Shown here in pieces: positions 5,858-7,656 of a DNA stretch of 7,656 bases (positions within the stretch are counted from its first letter, which is position 1; each line of letters starts with the position of its first letter). Source of the DNA: Prolixibacteraceae bacterium (GTDB lineage: Bacteria > Bacteroidota > Bacteroidia > Bacteroidales > Prolixibacteraceae); NCBI GenBank assembly GCA_016931875.1, contig JAFGDX010000365.1, forward strand, positions 1-7,656, in the 5' to 3' direction. Position numbers and translations under genes: made by a program. Under the pieces are notes generated by a model. The model did no database searches. It was not told the origin of the DNA and saw nothing but the letters and a program-made list of their open reading frames with translations.

Positions 5858-7656
5858 ATGATTAAAAAAATTAGTTTTTTATTAGTAGTGCTCATTATTT
5901 TATCAGCTACTATTATGCAGGCACAGGTAACCACATCCAGTATGAGTGGGCGTGTTACTGATGCTGAAGGAACGGTGATAGGTGCGACAGTGATTGCTAC
6001 CCACACCCCTTCAGGAACAACTTATGGTACTGTAACCAACATGGAAGGGCGATTCAACCTGAATGGTATGCGTGTTGGCGGACCTTACACTGTACAAGTT
6101 ACTTTCATTGGGTATGGTGCATACACACAAAACAACATTACATTGAGTTTAGGTGAAAACTATGTAATGAATGTTGTACTCTCAGAAGAAACATTATCAT
6201 TAGATGAAGTTTTGGTTACAGCAACCCGCACAAAATTCTCTAATGAGAAAACCGGAGCAGTAACCAATATCACCAACAGCCAGATAGATAATTTGCCTAC
6301 AGTAAGCCGTAGCATTATGGACATTACCCGCCTTTCTCCTTATGGAGGTGACGGTATGAGCTTTGCCGGTACAGATGGCCGTATGGCCAACTTTACTGTT
6401 GATGGAGCTAATTTTAACAATAACTTCGGTTTAAGTGATGCTCTTCCTGGTGGTGGTAACCCAATCTCTATTGAAGCTATCGAAGAATTGCAGGTTGTAA
6501 TTGCTCCATACGATGTGCGTCAAACCAACTTTATTGGTGGTGGGGTAAACGCTATTACAAAATCCGGTACAAATACCTTTAAAGCTACTGCTTATACTTA
6601 TCACAGAAATGAAAACATGCGCGGAGATGCTGTTAATGGTATGCAAATACAAGGAGCACGTGAAAAAGACCGTAATACAACATACGGTTTCACTTTAGGT
6701 GGCCCGGTTATTGAAAACAAATTGTTCTTTTTCGTAAACGCTGAAATGGCTAAAACACCAACAATTGCCAATCGTTGGAGAGCTTCAACTGATGGCGTTG
6801 CTGATCCGGACAATTTTATCTCCCGCACAACAGAAAACGATCTGAAGAGGGTTTCTGATTTTGTAAAAAGTGAATATGGATATGAAACGGGTTCTTACAC
6901 CAATTTCCCCGCAGATGAAAGCAACACCAAATTGCTTACCCGTATCGATTGGAATATCACAGACAAACATCGTTTAGCATTACGTTATAACTACACGAAG
7001 AACACTTCATGGAGATCGCCTAATGCATCTTCTATGGACGGAGGTACTCGTATGTCTGAGGCAAGAATGTCACAGGCTTCCATGTCATATGCCAACTCGA
7101 TGTATTCGATGGACAATCTTGTTCATTCATTCTCTTTTGACTTAAACAGTCGTTTATCGGAAAACATCTCTAACCAATTCCTGGCCACATTCTCTAAACT
7201 TGACGATATTCGTGGAACGAATTCAACTGAATTCCCTTTCATCGACATTTTGAAAGATGAACAAGCTTATCTCTCTTTAGGGTATGAACTTTTCACCTGG
7301 AACAACGGTGTTCACAACAATGTACTGAACATTAAAGATGAGTTAACCTATTATTTGGGGAATCACAAAATCATAGGAGGTATCGCATTCGAATATAAGA
7401 TGGCTGATAATTCTTATATGCGTAACGGCACCGGATACTACCGCTACTCCAGCCTCGATGACTTCTTAAACGGAGGTACACCTGAAATTGTAAACTTAAC
7501 CTATGGTTACGATGGGGAAGCTAATCCTGCAGCTCGTGTGAGAAGTAACAAAATTGGAGCTTATGTTCAGGACGATTGGAGTGTTAACGAAAGATTCAAA
7601 CTTTCGTACGGTCTTCGTATCGATGGACTTTTCTTCAACAATAATGATTTGATGAC
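5858..7656 (+). CDS. Oar-like TonB-dependent outer-membrane receptor, N-terminal 599 residues; runs off window
   Basis: Outer-membrane beta-barrel receptor driven by TonB. From the ATG at 5858, a signal peptide (about 1-22, ending MQA before Q) leads to a carboxypeptidase-regulatory-like beta-sandwich (about 28-110: SGRVTDAEG, SGTTYGTVTNMEGRF, GMRVGGPY). A TonB-box-like DEVLVTAT follows at 116-123, then a plug domain (about 128-238) ending GGGVNAITKSGTN. Barrel strands follow with Oar hallmarks YTYHRNE (246-252), GGPVIENKLFFF (281-292) and, near the edge, GAYVQDDWSVNERF. This is the Oar/OmpA-like TonB-receptor family and not SusC; any following gene lies outside the window. A Met-rich stretch lies at 393-418, and no cysteine is visible. 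The substrate cannot be told. No Shine-Dalgarno sequence precedes the start, as usual in this phylum. It is transcribed divergently from the padR/pspC operon. Confidence 0.93.
   Translation, partial: MIKKISFLLVVLIILSATIMQAQVTTSSMSGRVTDAEGTVIGATVIATHTPSGTTYGTVTNMEGRFNLNGMRVGGPYTVQVTFIGYGAYTQNNITLSLGENYVMNVVLSEETLSLDEVLVTATRTKFSNEKTGAVTNITNSQIDNLPTVSRSIMDITRLSPYGGDGMSFAGTDGRMANFTVDGANFNNNFGLSDALPGGGNPISIEAIEELQVVIAPYDVRQTNFIGGGVNAITKSGTNTFKATAYTYHRNENMRGDAVNGMQIQGAREKDRNTTYGFTLGGPVIENKLFFFVNAEMAKTPTIANRWRASTDGVADPDNFISRTTENDLKRVSDFVKSEYGYETGSYTNFPADESNTKLLTRIDWNITDKHRLALRYNYTKNTSWRSPNASSMDGGTRMSEARMSQASMSYANSMYSMDNLVHSFSFDLNSRLSENISNQFLATFSKLDDIRGTNSTEFPFIDILKDEQAYLSLGYELFTWNNGVHNNVLNIKDELTYYLGNHKIIGGIAFEYKMADNSYMRNGTGYYRYSSLDDFLNGGTPEIVNLTYGYDGEANPAARVRSNKIGAYVQDDWSVNERFKLSYGLRIDGLFFNNNDLM

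Noticed and set aside
6431..6970. Three minus-strand ORFs of 61-75 codons
   Set aside because: Antisense to the TonB-dependent receptor, which shows continuous family motifs on the plus strand.
5858..7656. SusC-type receptor of a polysaccharide utilisation locus
   Set aside because: The N-terminal SGTTYGTVTN, GMRVGGPY and GGPVIENKLFFF motifs are those of Oar-like receptors, and no SusD or glycoside hydrolase gene is visible in the window.

Overview
This window looks like a chromosomal segment from a member of the Bacteroidota, most likely a marine or anaerobic Bacteroidia of the Marinilabiliales type. That lineage call is inference. It rests on an Oar-like TonB-dependent receptor with an N-terminal carboxypeptidase-regulatory domain, a PspC protein of the long Bacteroidota architecture, a DUF4252-like exported protein, the absence of Shine-Dalgarno sequences, and a promoter matching the Bacteroidota -33/-7 consensus (TTG, 19-21 bases, TAnnTTTG). 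I see no tRNA, rRNA, CRISPR array or intact mobile element.

Layout, all on the minus strand from about 5140 down to 1. A likely operon starts at a promoter near 5105-5137. It encodes a small exported protein with three Leu/Glu-x-Trp-Met repeats (4501-4935), a PadR-type repressor (4104-4436), a PspC-domain multi-pass membrane protein (2441-4015) and a 70-residue two-helix membrane protein (2221-2433). After a 100-base gap comes a DUF4252-like exported protein (1620-2120), closed by a clear intrinsic terminator (1568-1599). Next are queD (1029-1478), of the 6-carboxytetrahydropterin synthase family, and 10 bases further the first 339 residues of DNA polymerase I (1-1018), which runs off the left edge.

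To the right is about 700 bases of AT-rich DNA without a convincing gene (5157-5857). It contains several overlapping inverted repeats and one 31-codon hydrophobic ORF. On the plus strand, 5858 to the right edge encodes the first 599 residues of an Oar-like TonB-dependent outer-membrane receptor. It is divergent from the PadR/PspC operon.

How the genes may work together: PadR, PspC, the exported repeat protein and the small membrane protein look like a self-regulated cell-envelope module. The strongest regulatory signal is a 41-base imperfect palindrome (5116-5156; 16 of 18 arm positions pair). It is centred on the -33 element of the operon promoter and is a good candidate PadR operator. queD and polA are housekeeping genes joined by close spacing only. 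The most interesting undescribed items are the palindromic operator/promoter, the W-M repeat protein, and the structured non-coding stretch ahead of the receptor gene.
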